DNA of 64,000 bases, taken from the NCBI GenBank assembly GCA_025526995.1, contig JAHLKG010000029.1:62001-126000 (forward strand), written 5' to 3'. Below the pieces are notes generated by a model. The model was not told the origin of the DNA, did no database searches, and was given only the letters and a program-made list of their open reading frames with translations. How positions within the stretch are numbered: the stretch's first letter is position 1; each line of letters begins with the position of its first letter. The translations under genes were made by a program, and so were the position numbers. The stretch comes from Powellomyces hirtus (Eukaryota; Chytridiomycota; Chytridiomycetes; Spizellomycetales; Powellomycetaceae). Below, piece after piece: positions 31,627 through 42,198 of this stretch.

Positions 31627-34600
31627 AATGGTAGGCAACGAAACGAGCCCCCGGTACACTCGTAGTATGTTAAGACGCCTAACGGGTCGGCAGACCCCAG
31701 GGTCCAATACGCTACAACGAGCCGTAGAACGTGCCGCTAAGAAGAGCGCACGAGTGCCTGGTGAATGGACATCACCCGACAACGGAGGGAAATCTGCCGG
31801 TAATGATACACCGGCAGAGCCAACGCCTTTGAGCGTCAACGCCAACGAGGGCGACGACGCATTGGAAGGGTGTACCCGAAACATCGACCGACGCAATGGC
31901 AAGGTCGATACCCGTCCCCTATCAAGCAGTACAGATGATCACAGAACGATCAACTACAGTACTCCAGCGGCATTCCCAAGTGGGGAATCAGCGAACACCG
32001 TGCATGTCCGCCCGCGTGAGGCGGACGTGGATAGGATAGATCGGCTTGAGAATTCTCTAGCCCAACTAACGGAAATGCTCCAAATGAAATGGCGCATGGA
32101 TCAGGATGTGAACATCCCGATCAACCCTCAGGTACGTACGGCGCAACGGCGCGTACGCACACCATCACCCACTCGCAACGACGGGTTTGCTGCACCGTGG
32201 ACAGAGTACAATCAGGAGATTGGAGCTCAACAGGAATACCAACGTTCTCCAATCGAACGCCGCCCTACATCACCGACATCGAGCATACACAGCGTGACGA
32301 CCAAAATTGTCGACAGTCGAGGTGCGAAGGCTTTCGTGGATGGAACGCTGAAAGATATTGGATCTTACAACGGGGAAGCCAATATGGTCAAACTTCAAAC
32401 GTTCATCGACAAGATTGAGACAGTTGTGAAGTACGAAATGGTTCCGCCCGAGTTTCTTGTGGATTTTGTGGCTACGAAACTCACAGGATGGGCATACACT
32501 TGGTGGCAGTCGCTCTCACCAAATAAAAGGAACACAATTACGACGTGGCATGACTTTGAAGACGTTGATTCAGGCAGAACCAACACCGGTCTTAGGTCCG
32601 CCCTTCTGGCGCGGTTTGCGCCACGAAACCACACTAGGGATTCGCTGCAGAAATTACGGGAATTGCGTCCCAAAGGCCGCATGGATGAGTACATCACTCA
32701 GTTCAATATGCTGGCATTTTCTCTGCCGAAAACACTGGATTACGTCCTTCAGGATTACTTCATCAACGCGCTAACACCAGACCTCGCGGCCTTGGTTCAG
32801 GCTAATGAAGAAAACATAACTGATTTGAGCAGTTTACAGGCCGCTGCATCCAGGATCGCCGCCAACATGGCTAAGAAACCTAGCGGGACCGCAACGGATA
32901 CGCGACCAGGTGCCGCACACACTGACGCCTCTAAGAAACAAAAGGGTGGCAAGAACCACGGGGAGAAGTCAACGAACGGCAAGAAGGACAAGGAATCTAC
33001 TCCATCAAACAAAGGTCAAACCCAAAAGTCGGGTTGTTGGGCCTGTGGAGACCCTAAACACCGAACACAGGAGTGCGAAGTGTTAAAGAAGTTCAAATCC
33101 GAGATGGAGAAGAACAAGACGAAGCAGTCGTCTGATGGTGCTGTTAGCACAAATGCTGTGGAAGCATTACACGTCTGGGTCCGCCAAGAACAACCGTATG
33201 AAGCCCTCATCGACTCTGGCGCTACGGACCACATGACACCTCACAAAGCGACCTTGGATCACTCAACCGTGTACAGTGATGTCAGAGCTGTTATGCTTGC
33301 CGGCAAAACATCACTACCCTCTACAGTTCGAGGTACGGTACGAGTAGAAGTTAGCGACTATCCGAATCCGCTCGAGTTGGGCAGAGTCCTGCATGTGCCA
33401 GGATTACGACGAGATCTCGTATCGGTAGCGAAATGCAACAATCAAGGCGTTGACGTGCTCTTCAAATCGAATGGAGACGTCATTTTCACGCAAGACGGCA
33501 AAGAAATCGCCAAAGGCGTACGCCGCAACAACGCGTATTACCTGCAAGGTACGCTGCTGTCTGAAAGTCTGTGGACAGATTCAGAAGCATGCACTGTCGA
33601 AGTCTCTCCTACACTCGCTCATGCTCGTCTTGGACACGTTGGCAAACACGTCCTGGAGAAGATGGCATCGGTTACGGACGGTTGGTCCGTAGTGGGGGAT
33701 CTAAATGACTTCAAAGATTGTGAAGCCTGCGTGTTAGGAAAAGCCGCTCGTCTTCCTTTCTCCCTTGGTAACGTTGAAACCAGGGAGATCTGTGAGCTGA
33801 TTCATTCAGACCTACAAGGACCATTTCGCATCCCTGGTTACGAAGGATCACGCTATTCGCTGGAGTTCATTGAACACACATCCAGATACGTGACTGTTTT
33901 CCCTATTCCTTCAAAGGACTCAGCAGTTATACTCGACAAGTTTCTCATTTACAAGGCTTGGATTGAGAAACAGACTGACCAACACATCAAGATTCTACGC
34001 ACGGATCGAGGCACCGAATACTTTGGCGAGGTTCTAGAGTACTTATTGAAGAATGGTATCACTCACCAAAAGTCCGCGGCCTATTCGAGTCAGCAAAACG
34101 GGATTGCCGAACGATGGCATCGCACGGCGCTGGACAGGGTCTGCGCCACCTTCGCGGATACGAAACTACCCCGAAGATTCTGGCCTGCTCTACTGGTAGC
34201 GGCTGGTTACATCTATTCCCTTACATACAACCGCATCAACAAGAAGACGCCGCATGAAATACTGTTTGGCTGGCGTCCTGATGTCGCCCATCTCCGGCGT
34301 ATCGGTTGCGTGGCGTATTCCGTTCTAACGAGCAAAGGATGAGATAAAATGGGGAATTGAGCAAAGAAGGCTTACTTGGTAGGCTATGCTCAACCCTCAG
34401 GTACCAAGGGGTATCTGGTTTGGGATCCTATCACTGACAAGGTCGAAGTGTCACGAGACGTGATCTTCAAAGAAGACTTGGGACTCGAACCCAAATATCA
34501 GCAGGATCCAGCACATGTTGACCTCCTAGATGAGGAGAGTCAGGAGGATGACGTCGAATACGCCGTGGAGGCGATTATCGACGAGCGCCGCAGTCAGGTG

Positions 34601-36340
34601 CACAAGAAAGAGTACTTGGTTAAGTGGGAGGGATATCAAGAACCTACCTGGGAGTCCCGACTCTCATTACTCGATACTACAGCATTGGATGACTGGGAGA
34701 ATCGAGTAGCCGCGTACGATGTTGGCACACGACGAAATGACCCCATTGCTGCATACGCCGCCCGCGCGCGGACTCAAGCAACGATCAACGAAGACGCCAT
34801 GACATGGAAGCAAGCGATAAAAACCCCTCAGAAGAAGGAATTTCTTAAGGCTGCACGCATCAAGTACCAATCCCTGGTCGACAACGGCACATGGGAGCTC
34901 ACCAAGCGTCCACGTAACAAGCGCGTGATCGGCACAACATGGGTCTTTCGAACGAAGGCCAATCCCGATGGCACCTTTAACAAGTTCAAAGCCAGAGCAG
35001 TGGCTCAAGGCTTCTCTCAACAACCCGGTCGCGACTTTGGTGATACATACTCACCGACGCTACCATTCACAGCGCTACGCCTCTTCTTGGCGTATTGTGT
35101 CCAGCACGGGCTGGACATCCACAGTATGGACGCTGTTACCGCCTTCCTTAACAGTGATATTGATAAGGATATCTATATCGAGCAGTTTGAGGGATTCGAA
35201 GATCCGGATCACCCCAAAGGCGATTGGGTCCTGAAGCTACTGAAAGCTCTCTACGGCCTGAAGCAATCACCTCTTCTTTGGTATGAGACCTTGAAGACTG
35301 CACTGTTGAAGCTCGGCTACGAAGCGGTTTCTGTATGCCCGTGTATCTTTTTCAAGTACGCGACAGATGACCGTACACCTCCGTCGAACGACAATTTGGT
35401 CCTTATTATGGTCTTCGTCGACGACCTGCTGATTGCAGCGAAGGATCAGGAGATTCTGGCGAACAGCAAAATGGAGCTACATTCGAAGTTCAAGTTTACG
35501 GAACAAGGCCGCGTAACCAGTCACCTTGGTCTCGTCTACAAATATGACTTCGACTCTCCTGTTCGTACCCTCGAAATCTCAAATGTCAAGTACATCAACG
35601 ACGCTCTTGCACAATTTGGCATGAGCGACTGCCATCCTGTCTCCACTCCGTACGCCGTGTCAGCGCGTAACCAACAATCGGAGGATTCGACCCCTTTCAC
35701 GAATCTGAAAATGTATCAGGAAGCAGTGGGGGTCCTCACTTGGGCCTCCATCACATGGCGATGGGATATCGCCACTGCAGTCGGTTATGTTGCGCGCCGC
35801 GTCGCCGCACCTACCAACTCCGACTGGAACAATGTTAAGCGCATTTTCCGCTATTTGAAGGGTACCCGCGATTATGCCCTCAAGTTTACATCCGAACGAA
35901 ATGATCCGCGTGGCCTACACGTATTCACGGATGCGGATTATGCAGGAGAACTCACCGACCGGACGTCCACTACAGGCATTTTGGCCCTTTACAATGGGTT
36001 ACCTGTTCTGTGGAAAAGCAGCAAGCAGAAGTGCACCGCCCAAAGTACAACCGAAGCGGAGTATATAGCTGCCAGTAGTGGCTTCAGGCTAAGGCTATCA
36101 ACCAACGCACCAAACACATCGACGTTCGGTACCACGCTATACGCGATTTGTTCGCGAAGCAAATTATCGAAATCATCGACACCAATACGGACGATCAACT
36201 GGCGGACATCTTTACGAAGCCGTTTCCCACTGTGAAACATAAGGACACTGTCCTGAGGATTACGAATGGGACTCATATATTTGATGAACGCATACGCAAT
36301 GAGGGCGCGTCTACGGAAGCACACCGAGCTCAAGTGTTAC
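31616..36340 (+). pseudogene. Copia-3.1 gag-pol with chromodomain; stops and RNase H deletion
   Basis: Frame opens at the PBS ATG (31616) or the next in-frame ATG (31628). Order: gag, zinc knuckle CWACGDPKHRTQEC, protease LIDSGATDHMT, GAG-pre-integrase, integrase (HSDLQGPF, RTDRGTEY, NGIAERWHRTAL), chromodomain at 34550-34720 (EYAVEAIIDERR, EYLVKWEGYQ, PTWESRLSLL), RT (VFVDDLLIAAKD), RNase H. Two in-frame TGA codons lie at 34340 and 34370, between integrase and chromodomain. In RNase H, AASSGF is followed almost at once by TKHIDVRYHAIRD, so roughly 35-40 residues including the DNQ motif are missing and the frame shifts near 36085. A sense frame stays open to 37032 but is low in complexity. 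Confidence 0.9.
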
Positions 36341-36388
36341 TCGCTGAATGTCAGGAGAATTACTCACAACACCGGCTTACCTCGGCTA

Positions 36389-36850
36389 CTACACCGCAAT
36401 TGCGGAACCCGAAGCAATGCCTCCCAAAGAGGATGGGCCTGCCCCTCCTCCATCATCCTCATCGCTTGAGGGTGAGCGTCGGCTTGAAGAACCCGATGGT
36501 CCCTCCAACTCCTCGGCTGCCCCCTCCTCCTCCTCCTCTTCCTCATCATTATATGGAGCTTCACCCTCCCGGATGTCCCACATCCTCTTCACCTCTGCTA
36601 CAGACTTCTTGTCTGCAGCCCTCTTCTTCGCCTGGGCAGTATCCTTGCCCTTCCCAACCGCCAGCTTCCGGCTCCGCCGGTCCTCTAGAATGGACCTCAG
36701 TCCATCAAGCGTCCCGGTCGCCCGTGCGCGACCCAGCGGCATACCAGACCTCGCCCGGTCTTTCACCCGGTCTTTCGCCTGCTCGATGTGACGTTCCAGG
36801 ACCCCTTGACGGTCCTTGCGGTGGAACTGTCGGGCGTGCGCTGCCGACAT
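36389..36850 (-). CDS. Antisense ORF in the Copia-3 3' region, unknown function
   Basis: 153 codons from a true ATG at 36850 on the strand opposite to the element, between the end of pol and the 3' LTR. The first 100 residues are rich in Arg, Lys, Glu and Ala and look helical (ERHIEQAKDRVKDRARSG, AQAKKRAADKKSVAEVKRM). They are followed by an acidic run (DEEEEEEEGAAEELEG) and a Ser/Gly/Asp-rich end. I do not recognise the family. The sense-strand frames here are Pro/Ser-rich and less protein-like. Downstream on the antisense strand GTAAGC near 36364 could be a splice donor. It might be a captured gene parallel to the G-II one, or chance. Confidence 0.45.
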   Translation of the reverse strand: MSAAHARQFHRKDRQGVLERHIEQAKDRVKDRARSGMPLGRARATGTLDGLRSILEDRRSRKLAVGKGKDTAQAKKRAADKKSVAEVKRMWDIREGEAPYNDEEEEEEEGAAEELEGPSGSSSRRSPSSDEDDGGGAGPSSLGGIASGSAIAV

Positions 36851-37194
36851 CGTTCAAATCTCCGCTCGGGACAACCCCGCAGCGGGTGCGCCTCCCTGTG
36901 GCGCAGAGGGCACCACTGACGACGGCACAGCAGGAGCTGTGGTCGTCGCAGGAGCGGTTATCAACGGTCCGGTCTTTCTCGCCGCCTGCTTCGCTTTGCC
37001 CGAACCTGACAACTACACCGGCACATAATTAGAAACGTACGCCTCATTGGCGCGGATTTCGTAGACCTACCCTGGCCATTCCTTGTATCTTTAAAATGAA
37101 ATAAATGGGGGTGTTTGGGGGTGTGCGCGGGGCTGTGTAGTAAAAATAGGTAGAGCAACTCTCTCACTGCCAGACTGACAGGTCTGAGTGGGGG
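36851..37194 (-). other. Region between antisense ORF and Copia-3.1 3' LTR
   Basis: No ORF of note. On the minus strand it has an A/T-rich run (TTATTTCATTTTAAAG near 37090) that could serve as a core promoter for the antisense ORF, and a G/T-rich tract at 37105-37130. The purine tract lies at its right edge. Confidence 0.35.
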
Positions 37195-37433
37195 TGCTAG
37201 CACGTACAGACTCTGTCATCGAGTCATAACTGCGCCATCGCAGGGCGTATCACGCGATCACGTGAGCCCACGTGATCAACTCCGATATAAGTAGTTTGCC
37301 TTCCATACTTAATATATCGGTGGGACTTTTCTCTTTTTCTCCAGTAGAGCGGGATTAAGATACTTTGTTGTTCTGCTCAGTCCACTACCCTAAAGCTTCC
37401 TCAACTATCTACTCAGATACTCTCAGACCAACA
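37195..37433 (+). repeat. Copia-3.1 3' LTR
   Basis: 239-bp partner of 31373-31611. The CACCT target duplication follows at 37434-37438. Confidence 0.93.
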
Positions 37434-37593
37434 CACCTAAACATGAAGATATTATTCGAATGCGAACTGCGGCTACTGAAATCACTCGAATTGTTCAACA
37501 GTTGCTACGCGATGCGCAGGATCGATATGAGTTACGGTTCAATGCCGGTCGAAATCCCATTGTCTTTTCCATTGGAGACCAGGTCGACCTTAA
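37434..37593 (+). pseudogene. G-I.2 pol, part 2
   Basis: Resumes the integrase after Copia-3.1 (HEDIIRMRTAATEITRIVQQ, RFNAGRNPIVFSIGDQVDL) and is cut at 37593 by the G-I.3 LTR. The last five bases, CTTAA (37589-37593), are the target site of that insertion. They match the CTTAA at 26124. Confidence 0.88.
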
Positions 37594-37947
37594 TGTAATA
37601 CAAGTGGTTTTCAGTGTCTTAGGTCGAAATAGAACAAGGAGTAGAACACAAGTGTGGGTTCAGAAGACCATATATTTCTTTAGAAGGGAGCGGGAAGTAC
37701 TCTACTATTTATACTTCGCGCCCATTTCCGCTTATCGCGACAACTATTAAGCCGCTTTTCTTATCGCGGATACAGCGGTGAGTTCACCGTGTACAAAGAC
37801 ATGCATTATCCTTATTTCAGGATGCATGTGATGATGAGGTGGGATGAGGCTTGTTTCAGCCATTCCTTAGCTAACTTCGATCCGCGTCCTTCGGAAATCG
37901 AACCAGTGGCTTGGAAAATAGTATCTTTGGACGCAGGGCGTATGACA
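37594..37947 (-). repeat. G-I.3 3' LTR
   Basis: 354 bp, TGTAATACAAG...GCGTATGACA on the plus strand, inserted at CTTAA of G-I.2. Confidence 0.92.
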
Positions 37948-38427
37948 GTCCCCGTTGACTCGAGCCTATGTATTTTTATGGCATCGAGTCACAACCCTTA
38001 TAGGATCTTCAGTACTTCGTCAAGTACTGGAAATCATCGCTACTCCGTCGAGTGCGGTATGAAGCAGGACATTTGTCACTATACTTCGTCTTGCGATATA
38101 CGCAGTATGGAGCATAGAAGAGCTCAAGCAGGAAGATTCATCTGCCTCTTTGCGATGTATACGCGGAAGTTTACAAAATATAGCTATAGAAGTAGGTGCT
38201 ACCATTCTCTAGGTTTTTCTACGAAGGGTCGATAGCGACGCAAAATGAATTTTTCGACCCAAGATGGGTCAGTAAGTAGTGAGCGTCCAAAACTGGCGCT
38301 GCACTTCCTTGTGGTTTATTAGTGCTGCGCTTGCCACAATGGCGTTGCGCTTCCTTGTAGGCGTTCATCAAGCGTTGTATTCCGACAGTGACGTTGCGCT
38401 TCCTTGTAGCGTCTTACGATTCGGTGG
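37948..38427 (-). other. G-I.3 3' untranslated region
   Basis: No gene. Like 14217-14650 but with one extra GTTGCGCTTCCTTGTAG repeat unit near 38345-38410. Confidence 0.6.
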
Positions 38428-41400
38428 TTATAATGGACGATGATCGGCACGCCAAATCTTAAAGGCTTCGGTGTTGCATAATGCCGCTTCAGGTTCCCAA
38501 GTGGGATCTGAGTACCCAACCCACTTAACAAGAAATTCACGTTTATTTCTTTGTCGTCGCTTGCTGAGGATCTTCTCAATAGCGTATTCCGGTTGTCCAC
38601 GGATAATGACGGGTTCTTCAGGAGAGGGTGTGTGTTTGTGTAATGGATGTTCAGATGCGATGTGCGGTCGTAGGACATTGACATGGAAGTATGGCCAAAT
38701 ATTGCCAATAGCGGTGCCTTCAAGATCCAAGCGATAAGTATTGGGATGCGGTCCCTTTTCCGTAATATGGAACGGGCCTATCCATTTCGGAAGTAGTTTG
38801 TCCGGTTTGATGTTATCGAATTCCACAGTTAAATCGGTCCTGTGAAGGTCGACCTGGTCTCCAATGGAAAAGACAATGGGATTTCGACCGACATTGAACC
38901 GTAACTCATATCGATCCTGCGCATTGCGTAGCAACTGTTGGACAATTCGAGTGATTTCAGTAGCCGCAGTTCGCATTCGAATAATATCTTTGTGTTTAGG
39001 TGCGGTCATAGCATCGAGAAGATGAGGCGGAAGAGTCCATCCAGGTGCTTGCGGTGTTCGACCAAGTTCGACTTCATAGGGTGTCAAACCATTAAGAAGT
39101 CGGCAAGGGGTTGAATTAATGGCAAATTCAACTAATGGGAGCCAATCCTTCCAATTTTCGCCGGAGTAATCCATATATTTTCGCATAATGGACTTGGTGG
39201 TTTGGATGGCTCGTTCACAACGTCCATCTGTTTGTTGATGTCGAGCCGTTGAAAACTCATGTTTTGTTCCCAATAGAGCAACGAACGCTTCGAAGAATTC
39301 AGCTAAGGCACGCGTCTCTCGATCTGAGATGAATAGTGCAGGTGTCCCCGTATGCTTCCATATTCTGCTCAGATATAGGTGAGCTAGTCTTTTCGAAGAT
39401 AGAGGACCCTCAACTTCGACCAGATGCACACGTTGGCTAACATAATCGATAACGCAAAGACACTGCAGAGTGCTCAATGATGCCTTCGAATCCGGTGAGG
39501 AGAACAGATCAAATCCTTGCGTATGGTGAATGGAATTTGGAATCGGCAGTGGTTGAAGAAAGCCGTTCTTGCGAGGGGCTGCAAAAGCTCGACACTTCTG
39601 ACAAGTTCGAATAAAACTCCGGACGTCATGTTGCATTTTGGGCCAAAAGAAACGAAGGAGTAGTTTCGCATAGGTTGCATCTTCTCCCATATGGCCTCCA
39701 TTTGGTAGAGCATCATGGTATTCCAATAAGATACGAGGTCGTAATGTCTCAGGGACATATAGTCGATCCCCTCCGTACATGAGGATATCAAAATTGTTCG
39801 GTGATCGTGAAAATCGTCTGTAGCGATTTGGTTGCGCATGTTCTGGTGATTCATTGAGCATCATGAACACTATCTGAGCATAGCTATCGTTGCGTACGTG
39901 GGTGGCCCAATCCATCTCCGAGGTATGAGCCGGCCATGGGAGAGAAACAGCATTGATAAACAAAGAAACAAGTAATCGTTTGTTGCAATTCACACATCGT
40001 GGAGCATAGGCGGGTGTTCGTGATAGTATGTCGGCAACGGTATTCCATCGTCCTGGTAGATATTCCACTTTAAAGTCAAACTCTTGAAGTAGTTCGACCC
40101 ATCCAGCCTGACGTTTACTGAGGTAAGGTTGTTCTTGCAGATGGATGAGGGACTTGTGATCGATAAAGGCAGTAAAAGGACGATTGATAAGGTAGAATCG
40201 GTTGCCGCGTAAGAATTTGACTAAAGCTAAAAGCTCTTGTTCATGGACGGGGTACCGAGTTTCGGCTGGTAGCATCTTGCGTGAGAAGAAAAGAACAGGC
40301 TTAAGAGCAGGAAGGGTTTTCATTTCCGTGATCAGCTTTGGTAGTGGCGACGGAAGAGGTTGTCGATTGTGAGGTTGACCCAGCCATCCGGATGTAGCAT
40401 AACCGGATGGGTCTGTATAGACGTAGATATGGTTGTCGGGATCAAATGTCGCTAAAACCGGTGCGGAAGTAATTGCCTTCTTCAAAGCCTCAAACACAAC
40501 TTGATGTTCCATTGTCCAAACGAAAGTAGCTTTGACACTTTGGAGAGCCAAGAGTGGAGCCGCTATTTCAGCGTAATGTTCGATATAATCGATAAAATAG
40601 TTGCAGAGACCAAGAAACTGGCGAATATGGCAAGTCGTTGCAGGTAACGGCCAATCACAAACAATTTCCGTTTTCTCTGGGGAAATTCGCATGCCTTCGG
40701 CACTAAACATATGGCCGCAAAACTCAACTTCCGGCTTGCCCCAATGACATTTGTCAATGTTGACATAAAGGTCATGTTCTCGTAACCGAGTAAAGACTTC
40801 CAAGAGGTGATCCGCATGTTGCTCAGGAGTATTGGAAAAGATGAGAATATCGTCAAGATAACAAATGACAGTAACGTCGTATAAGTCACCAAGAACTCGA
40901 TTCATCAATCGTTGAAAGGCTCCCGGAGCATTGCATAATCCGAAAGGCATAACCACATACTCGAAAAGGCCAAAATGCGTTCGAATAGCTGTCTTTTCAC
41001 GATCCTCAGGTGCAATTAAAAGGCGGTGGTACGCGTCTTTAAGATCAATGAGCGAAAAGACTCGCTTCCCCAAGATGCGATCGCGCATTTCTTGTAGATT
41101 TGGTAAAGGAGTTCGATCACATTTCGTAACGGAATTAAGGCCTCGATAGTCCCAACAAACTCGAAGACCTCTGTTCTTCTTAAAGGCGAAAACAACAGAG
41201 GCGCCCCAAGGTGATTTGGAATGTTGGATCCATCCTTTCTTCAATAAGTGGTCGAGTTGAGCGCGTAGTTCTCTTAGATGATCTTGGGATAGAGGATGTA
41301 ATTGTTGAAACACAGGTTGTGCGTTCGGCAAGAGGTCGATATGAAAATTATCATCGCCTCGATCGGGTGGTAAGTGCTCAGGTTCGGTGAACAATGTATC

Positions 41401-42198
41401 TTGAAATTTCAGCATAACTTCATCAAGGAATGTTGGCCACGAGGTAGAAGTAGAATTGTTATTAACGGAAGAACACGGGCGGACATGAATCGCGAAGGCC
41501 TCGACGTATTTATTCCCGGCAAGTTCGTTATTGAATCTTCTGGTCGTAACCGAGGAGAGGCCCTTATATGGTTGTTGACGGGGGCGATCCTGTTCGGGAC
41601 TTATGTGTTTCAATCGATAAGCTGAGACACTTCGAACAAAGGAGTCCGGCTCTTCGTCGTAATGAAAGTCTCGAAGGGTGATAATTTTAAAGTCTCGTCC
41701 ATTCATCTTGAATTCTATACAATGAGGGCGAATAGATGTCATAACGTAATGATTGCCGATCGCTTCGAAAAAGGGGAGACCCAGAATACAAGTAAGGCCA
41801 ATAGGAGCAATCTTGAACTTGAAAGTGGCAATCTGTTCAAAAGCGTCGGTATTCGCATTGAATGCATCCACAGGCTGCTCCGTCCTTGTGTCAATCGTTA
41901 GCACATGCTCTTCGGCGGCAGTGTGGACTTGATAGGGTTTAGGTAGTGGAGTGATTAAAAGTTTCATATCATAGGCAAAACGAGGTTGCATCACCATAGT
42001 GTTGCAGCCGGTATCAAGTAGAGCAGGAATGATTTTGCCAGCGATCTTCACAGTGATCATCCATGATGGAGCTGAAGAATTCGAAGTTCGACTTGGACAC
42101 TTTTGATTGATAGCAGATAGGAGACGTGGGCGAAATGGAAGATCAGAAACCGGGGATACTTGATGTGGTTGGGATACAGAATCCCCTATTGGTCCCAA
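38428..42198 (-). CDS. G-I.3 Pol (protease-RT-RNase H-integrase-chromodomain), uninterrupted
   Basis: 1256 codons without a stop, the best pol in the window. There is no good ATG at its start. The frame overlaps the end of gag by 13 bases or more in the -1 register, so it is probably made by frameshifting. Domains: protease ALLDTGCNTMV near residue 60, RT with FSLIDLKDAYHRLL and YLDDILIF (about 330-450), RNase H YVYTDPSGYATSGW and FTAFIDHKSL, integrase zinc end (HDALPNGGHMG, CQKC), core CVIDYVSQR, SDRETRAL and ARHQQTDGRCERA, GDQVDL, and a C-terminal chromodomain (EYAIEKILSKRR, REFLVKWVGY, DPTWEPEAA) ending in RADHRPL. All catalytic residues I can locate are present. Confidence 0.9.
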   Translation of the reverse strand: MGPIGDSVSQPHQVSPVSDLPFRPRLLSAINQKCPSRTSNSSAPSWMITVKIAGKIIPALLDTGCNTMVMQPRFAYDMKLLITPLPKPYQVHTAAEEHVLTIDTRTEQPVDAFNANTDAFEQIATFKFKIAPIGLTCILGLPFFEAIGNHYVMTSIRPHCIEFKMNGRDFKIITLRDFHYDEEPDSFVRSVSAYRLKHISPEQDRPRQQPYKGLSSVTTRRFNNELAGNKYVEAFAIHVRPCSSVNNNSTSTSWPTFLDEVMLKFQDTLFTEPEHLPPDRGDDNFHIDLLPNAQPVFQQLHPLSQDHLRELRAQLDHLLKKGWIQHSKSPWGASVVFAFKKNRGLRVCWDYRGLNSVTKCDRTPLPNLQEMRDRILGKRVFSLIDLKDAYHRLLIAPEDREKTAIRTHFGLFEYVVMPFGLCNAPGAFQRLMNRVLGDLYDVTVICYLDDILIFSNTPEQHADHLLEVFTRLREHDLYVNIDKCHWGKPEVEFCGHMFSAEGMRISPEKTEIVCDWPLPATTCHIRQFLGLCNYFIDYIEHYAEIAAPLLALQSVKATFVWTMEHQVVFEALKKAITSAPVLATFDPDNHIYVYTDPSGYATSGWLGQPHNRQPLPSPLPKLITEMKTLPALKPVLFFSRKMLPAETRYPVHEQELLALVKFLRGNRFYLINRPFTAFIDHKSLIHLQEQPYLSKRQAGWVELLQEFDFKVEYLPGRWNTVADILSRTPAYAPRCVNCNKRLLVSLFINAVSLPWPAHTSEMDWATHVRNDSYAQIVFMMLNESPEHAQPNRYRRFSRSPNNFDILMYGGDRLYVPETLRPRILLEYHDALPNGGHMGEDATYAKLLLRFFWPKMQHDVRSFIRTCQKCRAFAAPRKNGFLQPLPIPNSIHHTQGFDLFSSPDSKASLSTLQCLCVIDYVSQRVHLVEVEGPLSSKRLAHLYLSRIWKHTGTPALFISDRETRALAEFFEAFVALLGTKHEFSTARHQQTDGRCERAIQTTKSIMRKYMDYSGENWKDWLPLVEFAINSTPCRLLNGLTPYEVELGRTPQAPGWTLPPHLLDAMTAPKHKDIIRMRTAATEITRIVQQLLRNAQDRYELRFNVGRNPIVFSIGDQVDLHRTDLTVEFDNIKPDKLLPKWIGPFHITEKGPHPNTYRLDLEGTAIGNIWPYFHVNVLRPHIASEHPLHKHTPSPEEPVIIRGQPEYAIEKILSKRRQRNKREFLVKWVGYSDPTWEPEAALCNTEAFKIWRADHRPL

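Larger units (their letters stand above)
31373..37433 (+). mobile_element. Copia-3.1, complete Ty1/copia element with chromodomain and antisense ORF
   Basis: 6061 bp, LTRs 31373-31611 and 37195-37433 (239 bp; about five differences by eye, including the second base pair of the right LTR start, TGCTAGC for TGTTAGC). It is flanked by a perfect CACCT duplication (31368-31372, 37434-37438) in G-I.2 integrase. The order is PBS, gag-pol, an 860-bp tail holding an antisense ORF, purine tract (GAGTGGGGG), LTR. Confidence 0.94.

Noticed and set aside
36148..37032. Sense-strand open frame after Copia-3.1 RNase H as a pol extension
   Set aside because: It is Pro/Ser low-complexity with no domain. It opens only because the antisense ORF and a GC-rich composition remove stops.
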